51,714 nucleotides of DNA from Gammaproteobacteria bacterium (GTDB lineage: Bacteria; Pseudomonadota; Gammaproteobacteria; SG8-11): contig JAADIM010000008.1 in the NCBI GenBank assembly GCA_013151345.1, positions 1 to 51,714 of the forward strand. Reading direction: 5' to 3'. Within the stretch, counting starts at the first letter, position 1, and each line of letters starts with the position of its first letter. The position numbers and the translations under genes were made by a program. This document shows, in pieces, positions 23,184-32,298 of this stretch. The notes under the pieces were generated by a model. The model had not been told where the DNA came from and did not search any database. It saw nothing but the letters and a program-made list of their open reading frames with translations.

Positions 23184-23193
23184 AGTTACGCTA

Positions 23194-23243
23194 TCTCTAA
23201 CAAAATCACTAACAAAAAATCACCGGAAAAGTCACCAAAACAA
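23194..23243. repeat. Degenerate 12-14 bp tandem repeat in murF-murE spacer
   Basis: TCTCTAACAAAA / TCACTAACAAAAAA / TCACCGGAAAAG / TCACCAAAACAA. Confidence 0.55.
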
Positions 23244-23310
23244 TTATCATAATTCCTTTTTGCCGGTATACTCACACTAAAACCTGACTCTATTCATTCA
23301 TTTCGCATTT

Positions 23311-24849
23311 TCAGTCATTAATGTTGAGTAATTTTGACACCTGTTCACGATCACTGAATGAAATTTTTTCTTTTCCTATCTGTTGATACACTTCATGTCC
23401 TTTGCCTGCTACAAGCACAATATCGTCGGGCTCAGCAGTCGTCACCGCCTTATGGATTGCCTTCGCGCGGTCATGAATAACCTTCACCTTTTTGGATTCC
23501 ATTGTTGCGTTTAAAACACCGCTCAAAATATCGTTTATGATTTTCTCTGGCGCTTCGTATCTCGGATTGTCATCTGTAATGAACACTTCATCAGCAAACT
23601 CAGTGGAAATTTTTCCCATCAAAGGACGCTTCCCTTTATCTCTATCACCACCACAACCAAACACACATACCAACTTACCTTTGACGTGGTCTCGCAATGT
23701 TATCAATACCTGGCGTAACGCGTCAGGTGTGTGAGCATAATCAATAACAACAAGCGGACATGCTGTCTGCTCACTGGTAAATCGCTCCATACGACCAGGC
23801 ACAGTATTTATCCGTTGTAATCGATCAAGTGTCACATCAAATGGCAGCCCTTTAACAAGCAATGAGCTCAATACTGCCAATAAATTATTAACGTTAAAAC
23901 GACCTAGTAGCTTGCTTTTCAATAACCCATTACCCCATGGGGTTTCCACCTTGAAACTGACACCCTGCATACTTAAATTAATTTCCGAAGCATAAACATC
24001 GGGGCGAGTTTCGATAATTTGCATACCATAACTGATGCATTTTTTGCGACCCGACATGTTTGCCAATAATTGACGACCAAACTCATCATCTGTGTTGATA
24101 ATGGCACTTTTGACGCTCGGTAATTCAAATATTTTTTGTTTCGCCTGACCATAAGCATCCATATCACTATGATAATCAAGATGATCACGACTCAGATTGG
24201 TAAAGACAGCAACGTCTATATCCGAACCCGCTATTCTGTTTTGATCCAACGCATGCGAAGACACTTCCATTGCGACATTTTCCGCGCCCGCGTCACGTAT
24301 TTCCTTCAGGTATAATTGCAAAGAAACCGGATCTGGTGTTGTCATATTTGTTTCTTTTAAATCACCATATATTCCATAGCCTAATGTCCCAATCAGCCCA
24401 CAAGGTGATTCATTATTCAAAACTTGTGATATAAAATGACAATAGGATGTTTTCCCATTAGTGCCTGTTACGCCAAAAATAAACATTTTTCGAGATGGCT
24501 CGCCATAGAAACGTGACGCAATCACGCCAACTAACTCTTTCAAATTTTTTAACGCAAAGACTGATACACCACTATCAGGTTTTAGATACTTAGCAAACTG
24601 TAACGGAACCACATTTGAAACTGATTCCCAAATGACCGCGACCGCACCGGCAGCTATTGCGTCATCGACAAAATCACTGCCATTTACATTCAATCCTTGA
24701 TAGGCGATAAACAAATCACCCGGTTTAACGCGCCTACTGTCACTTGAAATCCCAGTGACATTCCTGTTATTAACAGGAGTAACTTCAACGATGCCATTCA
24801 AAAGTTTAGAAAGAGAACGAGCGGTTTGCGAAATTTTTATCGCCATCAT
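23311..24849 (-). CDS. murE: UDP-N-acetylmuramoyl-L-alanyl-D-glutamate--2,6-diaminopimelate ligase MurE
   Basis: GVTGTNGKTSYCHFISQVL; DNPRYEAPEKIINDI (DNPR motif for meso-DAP specificity). Confidence 0.97.
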   Translation of the reverse strand: MMAIKISQTARSLSKLLNGIVEVTPVNNRNVTGISSDSRRVKPGDLFIAYQGLNVNGSDFVDDAIAAGAVAVIWESVSNVVPLQFAKYLKPDSGVSVFALKNLKELVGVIASRFYGEPSRKMFIFGVTGTNGKTSYCHFISQVLNNESPCGLIGTLGYGIYGDLKETNMTTPDPVSLQLYLKEIRDAGAENVAMEVSSHALDQNRIAGSDIDVAVFTNLSRDHLDYHSDMDAYGQAKQKIFELPSVKSAIINTDDEFGRQLLANMSGRKKCISYGMQIIETRPDVYASEINLSMQGVSFKVETPWGNGLLKSKLLGRFNVNNLLAVLSSLLVKGLPFDVTLDRLQRINTVPGRMERFTSEQTACPLVVIDYAHTPDALRQVLITLRDHVKGKLVCVFGCGGDRDKGKRPLMGKISTEFADEVFITDDNPRYEAPEKIINDILSGVLNATMESKKVKVIHDRAKAIHKAVTTAEPDDIVLVAGKGHEVYQQIGKEKISFSDREQVSKLLNIND

Positions 24850-26576
24850 GGGGTCTCCCCCAATTTAGCAATTTTTGCGCCTGTTTTAATACCTTCGGAT
24901 GAAATATTATCTGGTGCAACATTTAACAAACGTAAAGCACCACTTGCTACTTTGGAAAAAACAGGTGCCGCTACCTGCCCACCGTAATATTCTTCGCTGG
25001 TCGGCTCGTCAACAATAACGACCATGGCTATTCGCGGATCACTTGCCGGGGCCACACCAGCAAAAAGCGCAACATATTTATCTGCATAGCCACCAATACC
25101 GGACTTTTTAACCGTACCCGTTTTACCCGCAACCCGATAACCCCACACTTGTGCTTGTGTCCCTGTGCCACCTTTTAAAACCACCTTTTCTAACATAGCC
25201 CGAACCTTTTGAGTCGTTTCAGGGCGAAAAACTTGGTCCGCGCTTGTCTGCGACTCACCCTCTATTTTCAGAAAAGACACAGGACGTAAATAGCCATCAC
25301 CCGCCAGCGCTGAATAAGCCCTGGCCAATTGTAACGGCGTAACTGACAACCCATAGCCAAAGGCCAACGTTGCCGTCTCAATTTTTTGCCAACTGGAAAA
25401 ATGTGTGAGCAAACCGCTTGATTCACCGGGAAAACCACTGCCGGAACGATATCCAAATGATACTCTAGATAACACATCCCAGATTTTTTCCGGCTCCAGC
25501 TTAAGTGCTACTTTAGTTGCACCGACATTACTCGATTTTTGAATAATCGTTGTTAAATCTATACGTCCAAAATTTTTAGAGTCCTTGACAATATTGCTGC
25601 CAACTCTCAGCAACCCGGGCGAGGTATCCACGATGGTCCCAGAGCTGAAGCGATTACTCTCCAGCGCAGCAGCAATAATAAAAGGCTTTATAGTAGACCC
25701 GGGTTCAATAACATCAGTCACTGATCGATTACGATAATTACTGTCTTTTAATTCGCTACGATTATTCGGATTATTTGCAGGCTGATTGACCATTGCAAGT
25801 ACTTCGCCAGATTGGACATCTAGCATCACGAGGGAACCTGCTCGTGCACCGTGACGCTTGACAGCAGCTTTCAATTCTCTGTAAGCAAGATATTGAATAC
25901 GACGATCGATACTAAGTGCTAATGTTTTTCCCGGATTTGAGTCCTTTAGACTTTCAACATTCTCTACCATCCTGCCGAGGCGATCTTTTAATACACGTTT
26001 TTTACCATTGATGCCTTTAAGCCAATCATCATAGGCCAACTCTAATCCCTCTTGACCGTTATCATCATAATCTGTAAACCCGATTAGATGGCCGGTAACT
26101 TCTCCTTTTGGATAATATCGATGATATTCCTGTTGTAGAAATACACCTTGCATGCCTAACGCCATTACCTGTTGTGCAATCTCCGGATTTACATGTCGTT
26201 TTAAATAAGCAAATTCACGTCCTTTTTTTCTTTCTGACAATATTCCACGAATTTTTTCGCGCTTAATGTTTAATTTTGAGGCCAATTGAATTTGCTGCTC
26301 ATAATCAGCCTGAAATATTTGCGGATCGACCCAGACAGAATTAATCGGCGTACTAATCGCGAGAGGCTCACCATAACGATCGGTGATCATGCCTCTATGT
26401 GCAGGAACAGATACATCCCTTAAATAACGTGCATCGCCTTCCTCACGCAAAAAATCTTTTGTTAATACCTGAAGCTCAATCGCACGCCACGCAAGAAACA
26501 ACATAGATGCCAACAGTGAGACGACAACAAAATAATAGCGGTATGGACGAACAATATTATAATTACTTGTAGTCAT
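24846..26576 (-). CDS. ftsI: Peptidoglycan D,D-transpeptidase FtsI (PBP3)
   Basis: EPGSTIKPF, KSSNVG and KTGTVKK active-site motifs. Confidence 0.97.
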   Translation of the reverse strand: MTTSNYNIVRPYRYYFVVVSLLASMLFLAWRAIELQVLTKDFLREEGDARYLRDVSVPAHRGMITDRYGEPLAISTPINSVWVDPQIFQADYEQQIQLASKLNIKREKIRGILSERKKGREFAYLKRHVNPEIAQQVMALGMQGVFLQQEYHRYYPKGEVTGHLIGFTDYDDNGQEGLELAYDDWLKGINGKKRVLKDRLGRMVENVESLKDSNPGKTLALSIDRRIQYLAYRELKAAVKRHGARAGSLVMLDVQSGEVLAMVNQPANNPNNRSELKDSNYRNRSVTDVIEPGSTIKPFIIAAALESNRFSSGTIVDTSPGLLRVGSNIVKDSKNFGRIDLTTIIQKSSNVGATKVALKLEPEKIWDVLSRVSFGYRSGSGFPGESSGLLTHFSSWQKIETATLAFGYGLSVTPLQLARAYSALAGDGYLRPVSFLKIEGESQTSADQVFRPETTQKVRAMLEKVVLKGGTGTQAQVWGYRVAGKTGTVKKSGIGGYADKYVALFAGVAPASDPRIAMVVIVDEPTSEEYYGGQVAAPVFSKVASGALRLLNVAPDNISSEGIKTGAKIAKLGETP

Positions 26577-26845
26577 GGCCGTATCATCACCACTGTATTT
26601 GCAGGCGGTATTGTCATTTTTAAATCACTGCGTGCCATTCGCTCAATTCGTCCATGCGTAATCAAAGTACTCTGTTCCAATTGTAATTGACCCCACTCAA
26701 CATCCATGCGATCACGTTCGTCTTTAAGTGCCTGTAGCTGAAAAAAATACATACGATTTTGATGCTTCGCATAAATGACACCGAATGCTGAACTCATCAC
26801 AGCTACACCCAAAACCGGCACTAATAAGTATTTCACCGGCATCAA
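26573..26845 (-). CDS. ftsL: Cell division protein FtsL
   Basis: Small bitopic protein between rsmH and ftsI; DVEWGQLQLEQSTLITHGRIERMARSDLKM. Confidence 0.93.
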   Translation of the reverse strand: MMPVKYLLVPVLGVAVMSSAFGVIYAKHQNRMYFFQLQALKDERDRMDVEWGQLQLEQSTLITHGRIERMARSDLKMTIPPANTVVMIRP

Positions 26846-27786
26846 ATTTTCTCAGCGACACGCAACACAGCACTACGTGCCCGCGGATTAGCAGATAATT
26901 CTTTGTCAGTGGCACGTATGACTTTTCCGATAGCGCGTAAATTCGGTTTTAGTTGAGAATGTGTAACTGGCAAATTCAGAGGATACGCGTCACCCCGGCA
27001 CTGTTCGCGTATGAATCTTTTAACGATACGGTCTTCTAATGAATGAAAACTAATCACTGCCAAGCGCCCGCCATTGGCCAGTACTTCAACAACCTGCGAA
27101 AGGCAGGTTTTCAAATCGTCTAATTCATTGTTTATAAAAATCCGTATACCCTGAAAACTTCGCGTCGCCGGGTCTTTATTTTTTTCAAGAAATGGACTGG
27201 CATCAGAAATGATTTTCGCGAGTTGGCGCGTCGTTTCAATTACACCAGTTTCCCGTTCCGTGACAATAGCGCGTGCAATACGGCGAGAAAATTTTTCTTC
27301 ACCATATTCTTTTAAAACTGATGCGATTTCGTTCTCACTGGCTTTAGCCAGCCACTGCGCGGCAGTCATTTCTATACTACGATCCATGCGCATATCAAGA
27401 GGCCCATCCTGCTTAAAACTAAACCCTCTTTCTGAGTCATCAATCTGAGGAGATGAAACGCCCAGATCAAGTAAAACGCCGTCTACTTTTCCCAGGCAAC
27501 CATGGTGCTTTGTTATCTGATTTAACAATGCAAAAGTTCCTCGCTCTATGAAAAAGCGTTTATCATGTTCAAACCGGCGTCTTGCCTGTGCAACTGCCTC
27601 CTCGTCCTTATCAATCGCTAATAAACGACCTGTCAAACCCAATCTTTTTAAAATTTCCGCAGCGTGCCCACCACGACCAAATGTACCATCAATATAAATT
27701 CCATTTTCTTTTATACTCAACGCTTCAACAGCTTCTTTCAGCAATACCGGATGGTGAATAAAAGTCTCTGTCATGCCATTAAACAA
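26842..27786 (-). CDS. rsmH: 16S rRNA m4C1402 methyltransferase RsmH
   Basis: HHPVLLKEAVEAL; YIDGTFGRGGHA; SFHSLEDRIVKRF. Confidence 0.97.
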   Translation of the reverse strand: MFNGMTETFIHHPVLLKEAVEALSIKENGIYIDGTFGRGGHAAEILKRLGLTGRLLAIDKDEEAVAQARRRFEHDKRFFIERGTFALLNQITKHHGCLGKVDGVLLDLGVSSPQIDDSERGFSFKQDGPLDMRMDRSIEMTAAQWLAKASENEIASVLKEYGEEKFSRRIARAIVTERETGVIETTRQLAKIISDASPFLEKNKDPATRSFQGIRIFINNELDDLKTCLSQVVEVLANGGRLAVISFHSLEDRIVKRFIREQCRGDAYPLNLPVTHSQLKPNLRAIGKVIRATDKELSANPRARSAVLRVAEKI

Positions 27787-27836
27787 AAAGCCTGGTCACG
27801 TTTTAACAACTGTTTTAACAATTAGAATCAAAACCC

Positions 27837-28286
27837 TTAATAATTAAACGATGAATGTTCTGCTGGAAGCGATTCGATTTCACCGTTTCTCATATTAGCC
27901 TGGTCGTCTTTCCATTTCTGTTCATCCCAGATTTCAAACTTGTTTATCGCGCCAGTCAGAACTATGCTTTTGTCTATGCCCACTTGCTCTCTTAACAAAG
28001 GAGGAATTAAAATTCGCCCATTTCCATCCAACTTGCACTTTGTCGCATTGCCAACCAGTATGCGTACCAACATGCGCGTATACCCGTTCATGCTAGGTAA
28101 TTTTGAAATTTTATCTTTGGTGAATTCCCATTCCGGTTGTGTATATAAAACTAAGCAAGGATCTTTAATGTCCATCGTCAGAAACAAATTGCCTTCGCAA
28201 TACCCATGGATCAGCGCACGGTACGATGTCGGTACTGTCATCCGCCCCTTTGTATCCAAAGACAAGGCATTTGCACCCTCGAACAT
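27837..28286 (-). CDS. mraZ: Transcriptional regulator MraZ
   Basis: MFEGANALSLDTKGRMTVPTSYR AbrB-like double domain. Confidence 0.97.
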   Translation of the reverse strand: MFEGANALSLDTKGRMTVPTSYRALIHGYCEGNLFLTMDIKDPCLVLYTQPEWEFTKDKISKLPSMNGYTRMLVRILVGNATKCKLDGNGRILIPPLLREQVGIDKSIVLTGAINKFEIWDEQKWKDDQANMRNGEIESLPAEHSSFNY

Positions 28287-28342
28287 TGTTTCTCTCCTAG
28301 CTGAACATTAGGGGCAAAATGACGACTATATGACCAATTAAA

Positions 28343-28367
28343 CCCACTTTTCCCCACTTTCCCCCAC
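28343..28367 (-). promoter_or_regulatory. MraZ operator: three GTGGG boxes at exact 10-bp spacing
   Basis: Minus strand GTGGG-GGAAA-GTGGG-GAAAA-GTGGG, 57 bp upstream of mraZ start. Confidence 0.85.
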
Positions 28368-28376
28368 CGTTACTTA

Positions 28377-28406
28377 ACTATAGTTTTAAATCAACAAAAC
28401 TGTCAA
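28377..28406 (-). promoter_or_regulatory. Predicted sigma70 promoter of the dcw cluster (Pmra)
   Basis: Minus strand TTGACA (28401-28406) - 18 bp - TATAGT (28377-28382), immediately upstream of the MraZ boxes. Confidence 0.75.
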
Positions 28407-28466
28407 GGATTTTGCCCACAAAATGATAAATTCTTGCTTATTTCACAGTAACTTAGCGTGTGTTTA

Positions 28467-28480
28467 TTGATCCAAATCAA
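28467..28480. promoter_or_regulatory. Perfect FNR/Anr-type box TTGATCCAAATCAA
   Basis: Exact match to TTGAT-N4-ATCAA between rnpB 3' end and the mraZ promoter. Confidence 0.55.
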
Positions 28481-28584
28481 ACAAATTTGGCACCCAAAAT
28501 GGCCAAAGAAAATACAAATCATGGAGTTAGAAGGCAAAGCTAGAGGAATCTATCAAGAACTGAAGAATACAGAAATAAGAAAAG

Positions 28585-28943
28585 GAGTTGGCCTATAAGC
28601 CGGGTTCTGTCGAGAACAGTCATTCATCTGGGATACACGTCACCGCGCACCTCATGCGACCTACCCGGGAACAGTGTGGGCCACACTCGGCAGCTTACGC
28701 TGCCAGTTCCCCTATTTGGTCTTGCTCCAGGTGGGGTTTGCCATGCCACTGATGTTACCACCAGCGCGGTGCGCTCTTACCGCACCATTTCACCCTTACC
28801 AGCACGACTAGCGTGTTTCGGCGGTATATTTTCTGCGGCACTTTCCGTAGGCTCGCGCCTCCCAGAAGTTATCTGGCACCTTGCCCTATAGAGCCCGGAC
28901 TTTCCTCTACATCTCAAAGATATAGCGACTGTTCAGCCAACTC
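28585..28943 (-). ncRNA. rnpB: RNase P RNA (class A)
   Basis: Minus strand GAGTTGGCTGAACAGTCGC...GAGGAAAGTCCGGGCTC...GGTAAGGGTGAAATGGTGCGGTAAGAGCGCACCGCG...CAGAACCCGGCTTATAGGCCAACTC; P1 GAGTTGGC/GCCAACTC. Ends approximate. Confidence 0.95.
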
Positions 28944-29029
28944 GGAGCAGAGTTTCAAGGATTTCAGTCTATTTTTCAAGATGCACAGCTCTAATTAGTG
29001 ACTAAAAGCGTAAATTTAATAATGTAAAT

Positions 29030-29045
29030 TGTGATCATTGTCACA
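29030..29045. promoter_or_regulatory. CRP/Vfr-type palindrome TGTGATCATTGTCACA
   Basis: Exact TGTGA-N6-TCACA between rnpB and the DUF1631 gene. Confidence 0.55.
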
Positions 29046-29128
29046 CTTTTATATTGCTTTCCGGCACAAAATCACTAGAATCAGGGCTGATTTAGTTATA
29101 TAAGCAAATATATAAGCAGGCCCCTGAT

Positions 29129-30460
29129 TTGCAAGGACAAATGTTGATCTACAAGGACAAATGTGAGGCAAAAAATAAGGGGTATTTGGGCATGATTTTA
29201 CAATGCAACGCGGCAGGATACGCTAATAGCACAGATACAATAGAAATTAATTCTACGGTAATATCCAAAAAAAAGCTTTCCAAAGAGGAAGTTTTCAGCC
29301 TAATTTCAGAATTACTGAATTGTCGCTCCTCCAATGAATTTTCTACGAATAAAAAACGCATAGATAATGGTGATATTGTCACTGCTCTATCTTTAATGCA
29401 GCATAATATCGACACTCTTTTATTTGATAATGATTCAGGTGAATTCCGTTTAGACACGAAAATTATTAGCGATTTCGAACGCTTACTGCATATTAATATG
29501 TCTAGCACGATGAACAAGACTGACGTAGACACAATAGACGTCGTCAGAATGATGTTCGATATTATTTTTGAAGACAAGCGCTTATCAAATAAAACAAAAA
29601 CGCTGCTAGCAAAACTCCAGATTCCAGTACTCAAGGTCGCCTTTCTTGATAACGCTTATTTTTCTGACGACCCGCATCCGGCAGAGCGACTAATTAACAA
29701 ATTAACTGACGCAGCAATATCGCTCACAAAAATCGACGACAATAATAGCCCGTCTTTCTACCCTGAATTAAACGCAATTGTGACCCGAATAACGAATGAA
29801 TTTACCGATGACGCTGCCATATTTTCGGGTATTCTGGAATCATCCCAACTTTTCAAAAAAGAAAAACAAAATAAAACGAATCCATCTACCCAACACTTAT
29901 ATGACGCAACAGAAAAATTAAAACTTTTGTCTAATAGAATACAAAAATCATATTCCACAGACAACATCAAAAAATCAGTAGATGACAAATCAGCGAACAT
30001 CAATGTCAAAACCATTAGTAAAAATAAATTAAACCCTCCTATAGCTGCAACTGCATATGATTCAATAATAAATACTAAAAACTCTGCGCATACCAATCAA
30101 TTGATAACCAATGCAATTAGAAAAAAAATAATTGCAGATGAATTACCAAGAGAGGTGCGTGACTTTCTCACCACTACCTGGGCAAATGTTGCAACAAGGA
30201 TCTACAATGATCACAGTGATAAAAGTGAAATTTGGAAAACAACAATTTCGGTCGTTGATCAATTGGCCTGGATTTTTCAGCCAAAATCAAACTTCGAGGA
30301 TAAACAAAAAATAACTAATATCATTCCTCGTTTAGTAACAAATATTCAAGACGGTTTGGATTCAACAAATAGCGTTAGCAAAAACAAAACGCAATTATTT
30401 GCCACATTGCTATCGATACATGCCGCAAGCCTGAAAGAACAGCGCTTAGCTCGCAACTAG
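29129..30460 (+). CDS. DUF1631-like protein, short form
   Basis: DVVRMMFDIIFEDKRLSNKTKTLLAKLQIPVLKVAFLDNAYFSDDPHPAERLINKL resembles the DUF1631 core. TTG start tracked; ATG at 29141 or later is possible. Confidence 0.7.
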   Translation: MQGQMLIYKDKCEAKNKGYLGMILQCNAAGYANSTDTIEINSTVISKKKLSKEEVFSLISELLNCRSSNEFSTNKKRIDNGDIVTALSLMQHNIDTLLFDNDSGEFRLDTKIISDFERLLHINMSSTMNKTDVDTIDVVRMMFDIIFEDKRLSNKTKTLLAKLQIPVLKVAFLDNAYFSDDPHPAERLINKLTDAAISLTKIDDNNSPSFYPELNAIVTRITNEFTDDAAIFSGILESSQLFKKEKQNKTNPSTQHLYDATEKLKLLSNRIQKSYSTDNIKKSVDDKSANINVKTISKNKLNPPIAATAYDSIINTKNSAHTNQLITNAIRKKIIADELPREVRDFLTTTWANVATRIYNDHSDKSEIWKTTISVVDQLAWIFQPKSNFEDKQKITNIIPRLVTNIQDGLDSTNSVSKNKTQLFATLLSIHAASLKEQRLARN

Positions 30461-30507
30461 CGCTTAATACCATGCCATGTTAAGTAAATGAGTATGTAAG
30501 ACCAACA

Positions 30508-31308
30508 TCATTTGCGCGCTGCTTTAATCTGCTCATATGCAGCTTTGATCTCCTGTGTTTTTTCAGTTGCAATTTTCATCATTTCCTCTGGCAAACCCTT
30601 TGAAACAAGTTTGTCTGGATGGTGTTCGTTCATAAGTTTTCTATACGCTCTTTTCACTTGTTCATCACTTGCTGCCTCAGACACACCCAGAACAGCGTAG
30701 GCCTCCTTTAGTTTTTCCTCACGCGACTTACCCGGGGAATCATAGTCGGCGGTATATTGCTGCTGTGCTTGTATCAAGCTAAGTAACTGCTCAAACTGCG
30801 CATGCGAGAAGCCTAATTTGCCAGAAATATAAACAAGTAATTTTTTCTCCGTTGAATGCACTTCACCGTCTGCTAGTGCTGTGGAAACAAGCATTTCGAG
30901 GAACATTTGAATTAAGTTTCGACGTCCACGGCATTCGTTTCGAAATTGATCAAGTACATCATCTAACGGAAATTGAGACTGCTTTCCTTCACCAAATAAA
31001 TTCATCGCGGCCTTGCGTTGATCTGGTGAGAGTTGCATATGAATCATCAGGTTTCGAGCAAGATCCAGCTCATCATGCGTAACACGGCCGTCCGCCTTGG
31101 CCATATGTCCCATAACAGAAAATATCGCTGTAAAAAATGCGGTTTGAACGCGCTCGGTTTCTCCTGCGCCCAATAATACTGAATCACCGGAGAACCCATC
31201 CAGGCCCTTGTCCAGGTTGTGACCCAGTGCGGCGCCCATTAACGCCCCTAATGGCCCCCCCAACATGAAGCCAAACGCGCCGCCTACTAATTTTCCCCAC
31301 CAGGCCAT
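30508..31308 (-). CDS. djlA: DjlA-like co-chaperone (TerB domain + C-terminal J domain)
   Basis: N-terminal glycine-rich GAFGFMLGGPLGALMGAALGH, TerB-like middle, AYAVLGVSEAASDEQVKRAYRKLMNEHHPDKL. Confidence 0.9.
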   Translation of the reverse strand: MAWWGKLVGGAFGFMLGGPLGALMGAALGHNLDKGLDGFSGDSVLLGAGETERVQTAFFTAIFSVMGHMAKADGRVTHDELDLARNLMIHMQLSPDQRKAAMNLFGEGKQSQFPLDDVLDQFRNECRGRRNLIQMFLEMLVSTALADGEVHSTEKKLLVYISGKLGFSHAQFEQLLSLIQAQQQYTADYDSPGKSREEKLKEAYAVLGVSEAASDEQVKRAYRKLMNEHHPDKLVSKGLPEEMMKIATEKTQEIKAAYEQIKAARK

Positions 31309-31509
31309 TTCACCACCTCAATAGTCGCTGAGTTATAATTTAGCACCCAAAGTAATATCAGCTGCGCCTGTTTTAACATATTAAGCTGCACAGCTAAAGA
31401 AATTTCAAAAAATGAGGATATAACTATATACATAGATATAATTGGAAACTAGTGTACTGTATCGAGTAATCTCCCCTAACCTAGGTTAAAATGATATTAA
31501 ATCAGAAAT

Positions 31510-31968
31510 ATGAAACGCTTCTCTTTCAAAAATTTCTTCTCTCGAACCAGCAGCGAACGTCGCAAGCGTGGCCGCGCTCAACGTTACAATGCAACAATTC
31601 TTATCGTGGACGATTCTCGTACCGTAGTACATGTACTCAAAACCCTATTAGTGAAAGCGGGCTTTAAAGCATTAACAGCCATGACCGGCGAACAGGGAAT
31701 TAGTATGGCAAAAATACACAAGCCCGACCTAATTCTTATGGACCTCGTGATGCCAGGGATAAACGGCTTTCAAGCAACACGTATGATACGCCAAGATCCA
31801 CTTATCAAGGATATCCCGATCGTTATTATTAGCGGAAATGAACAAGCAGCTGAAAAATTTTGGGGTATTCGTATTGGTGCCAACGGATTCCTAGCCAAGC
31901 CTATTACTCGAGAAAAATTCTTTGAAACCATTGATGAAATTCTCAATTTAGAATCAATTGCCAGTTAG
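31510..31968 (+). CDS. CheY-like receiver, PilH-like, with basic N-terminal extension
   Basis: ILIVDDSRTVVHVLKTLL; LILMDLVMPGINGFQATR; GIRIGANGFLAKPI. Confidence 0.85.
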   Translation: MKRFSFKNFFSRTSSERRKRGRAQRYNATILIVDDSRTVVHVLKTLLVKAGFKALTAMTGEQGISMAKIHKPDLILMDLVMPGINGFQATRMIRQDPLIKDIPIVIISGNEQAAEKFWGIRIGANGFLAKPITREKFFETIDEILNLESIAS

Positions 31969-32048
31969 GAACGTGCATGTTTCCTGAACCCCTCTATTAA
32001 ACACTTTAATTATAGGGAAGCTGTGACTGTATACTTACTGATTGTATA

Positions 32049-32219
32049 TATACCCGTAGCGATTGAGATTTAGGTGTAACTGCACGCCCTCTTTATTCCA
32101 TGGCGGCGTTGAAATTCCTCGCAATAGAGCGACTATAGCGACTATTACTCGTCATTTCGCCTTGCCATGAAATAAATAGGACGCACATTTACACCTATAT
32201 CCCAAACGCCACGGGTATA
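32049..32219. repeat. ~171-bp imperfect palindrome (inverted repeat)
   Basis: Outer arms TATACCCGTAGCGATTGAGATTTAGGTGTAA versus reverse complement TATACCCGTGGCGTTTGGGATATAGGTGTAA; homology continues to the centre with small indels. Confidence 0.85.
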
Positions 32220-32298
32220 CTTAACTTTACCCGCCAAATCATGTTAAAATAGCAACAATTGTTTTAGATATTACAATAAAACTTGTACGGAGTATGGC

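Noticed and set aside
28676-28998. Two + strand ORFs (71 aa and 61 aa) in the ORF track
   Set aside because: They lie on the antisense strand of rnpB, whose conserved structure explains the sequence.
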